Part shown: positions 63,008-64,000 of the stretch, one piece after another | Layout of the letters: the number at the start of each line of letters is the position of its first letter | How positions within the stretch are numbered: position 1 is the stretch's first letter | NCBI GenBank assembly: GCA_964459305.1 | Contig: CAYWNA010000016.1 | Span: 1 to 64,000, forward strand | Source of the DNA: CAYWNA01 sp964459305 | GTDB taxonomy: Bacteria > Planctomycetota > Planctomycetia > Pirellulales > Pirellulaceae | Direction: 5' to 3' | DNA length: 64,000 bases | Notes under the pieces: model-generated | What the model was told of the DNA's origin: nothing | Seen by the model: only the letters and a program-made list of their open reading frames with translations | The model's database searches: none | Made by a program: the position numbers and the translations under genes

Positions 63008-64000
63008 ATGCCCAGTCTCGAAGAGCTGGCCACTAGTATTGCGAATTGGGTCTGGTCCCTCCCGCTTTTTTTGCTTCTGCTCGGGTGCGGCCTGCTCTTC
63101 TCGGTTGCCAGCAAGTTCGCTCAGTGGCGGATTCTCACGCATGGGTACGCCTGTATCCGCGGCCACTACGACAAACCCGAAGACACCGGGCATATCAACC
63201 ACTTCCAGGCACTCTGTGCGGCGCTCTCGGCCACCATCGGCCTGGGGAACATCGCCGGGGTCGCGGTGGCGGTCTCGATCGGCGGCCCGGGAGCGGTCTT
63301 CTGGATGTGGATTGTCGGCGTGTTTGGGATGGCGTTGAAGTTCGTGGAATGCGCGCTGGCGGTCATGTACCGGGACATCCGCGACGTTCCCGATCCCAGT
63401 GCCCCGGCACTGGTCAGTGCCGATGCGGAAACACGCACGTTGGAATACCCCGGCGAGGCACCGCCCGAACCTGGTGCCATAGCGATGGCTCGCGGCGAGG
63501 TCCGCGGCGGGCCCATGTGGTACATGCAAAAGGCGCTTGTCGATCCGCTGCGGGCACGCGGCAACGTGCTGTGGATCGTGTTCAAGATCTTGGCCGTGCT
63601 GTTCGCTATCTCCACCGTGCTCAACTCGTTAGGCGGCGGCAACATGTTCCAAGGCTGGAACGTATCGGACATGCTCGGCAAGCACGTCTTGGGAGCCCTC
63701 TCCGACGGTTTCGCAGCAACCCAAGGCGTAGACCCCAAACGCCTCGTGCCAGCCGTGCTGCTCTCCGCGCTGGTGGCGTTGGTGATCATCGGCGGGATCA
63801 AGCGAATCGGGCAAGTGGCTGCCAAGCTGGTGCCGTTCATGTGCATCGTTTACGTAACGGCTGCACTGTACGTCGTCCTCACTCATGCTGCCGACGTGCC
63901 GGGTTACTTGGCGATGATCGTCCAATCGGCATTCACGAGCAAGGCCGAAGGCGGAGCGTTTGCCGGTGTGACGATTTGGGTGGCGTTCCAACATGGCTTG
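63008..64000 (+). CDS. Alanine/sodium symporter (AGCS family), 5' part
   Basis: An open frame from ATG 63008 to the window end (331 codons seen), so the 3' end is missing. A GGAG lies 7 bases upstream; an in-frame GTG at 62969 is an alternative start. The AGCS signature ALSATIGLGNIAGVAVAVSI followed by GGPGAVFWMW is clear, and hydrophobic segments recur throughout. It should import alanine or glycine with sodium. A hydrophilic loop (about residues 125-170) is longer than usual for the family. Confidence 0.92.
   Translation, partial: MPSLEELATSIANWVWSLPLFLLLLGCGLLFSVASKFAQWRILTHGYACIRGHYDKPEDTGHINHFQALCAALSATIGLGNIAGVAVAVSIGGPGAVFWMWIVGVFGMALKFVECALAVMYRDIRDVPDPSAPALVSADAETRTLEYPGEAPPEPGAIAMARGEVRGGPMWYMQKALVDPLRARGNVLWIVFKILAVLFAISTVLNSLGGGNMFQGWNVSDMLGKHVLGALSDGFAATQGVDPKRLVPAVLLSALVALVIIGGIKRIGQVAAKLVPFMCIVYVTAALYVVLTHAADVPGYLAMIVQSAFTSKAEGGAFAGVTIWVAFQHGL

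Noticed and set aside
1..64000. CRISPR arrays, tRNA or rRNA genes, complete insertion sequences
   Set aside because: No regularly spaced repeats, cloverleaf-like segments, rRNA blocks or transposase frames were recognised on reading; short RNA genes could still be missed by eye.

Overview
The window reads as a chromosomal segment of a planctomycete (Planctomycetota, probably Pirellulales-like). The evidence is a formylglycine-type sulfatase, a TPR plus ASPIC/UnbV pair, a PQQ-propeller/PA14 exoprotein, a large diheme protein resembling the hydrazine synthase alpha-subunit family, a TAT-exported Gfo/Idh/MocA relic, a TAT-exported glycosidase-like protein, and several palindromic intergenic repeats of the kind that litter planctomycete genomes. 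No rRNA, tRNA, CRISPR array, integrase or transposase was seen.

Region 1 (about 1-23768, all minus strand, read right to left) is one long exopolysaccharide/capsule operon. It opens with a NusG/RfaH-like antiterminator, then neuB-neuC-neuA for a CMP-activated nonulosonic (sialic-type) acid, a 2-hydroxyacid dehydrogenase, a capsule-synthesis (KpsC/S-like) protein, two methyltransferases, an unknown GNHR-motif protein, a Wzx-like flippase, two paralogous cytoplasmic beta-propeller proteins, two GT4 and one GT2 glycosyltransferases, a Wzy-like polymerase, a B12-type radical SAM enzyme, a sugar epimerase, an initiating phosphoglycosyl transferase, a Wza-like exporter and a serine hydrolase. Many junctions are ATGA, GTGA or TGATG overlaps. 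Several junctions hold gene fossils (a GT2 N-terminus, a frameshifted GT4 C-terminus and a possible FkbM-like start), so the locus has lost and gained genes recently.

Region 2 (about 23769-33344) is a repeat-rich border. It holds the operon leader, a family of dispersed intergenic repeats, a BrnT-like toxin with an XRE-type antitoxin, a 953-aa O-antigen ligase/TPR protein, a decayed partial copy of the WbpM/CapD-type dehydratase gene, a small secreted protein, and the intact dehydratase gene. It also carries nested palindromes and the first copy of a 134-bp palindromic element.

Region 3 (about 33345-47640) has an ABC-2 transporter operon (ATPase, permease, membrane-anchored partner), a 5'-truncated TPR gene coupled to an ASPIC/UnbV FG-GAP protein, a secreted PQQ-methyltransferase-like-PA14 chimera, the second 134-bp element (core inverted, nested in another repeat), an S9 peptidase and a zinc-ribbon STAS protein.

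Region 4 (about 47641-64000) is a mixed set: glycosidase-like protein, sulfatase, endonuclease III, DUF2293 protein, molybdopterin oxidoreductase, a Gfo/Idh/MocA pseudogene, M28 peptidase, a beta-helix protein, the diheme hydrazine-synthase-alpha-like protein, and the 5' part of an alanine/sodium symporter that runs off the end. Family names rest on motif recognition only; no database search was run.
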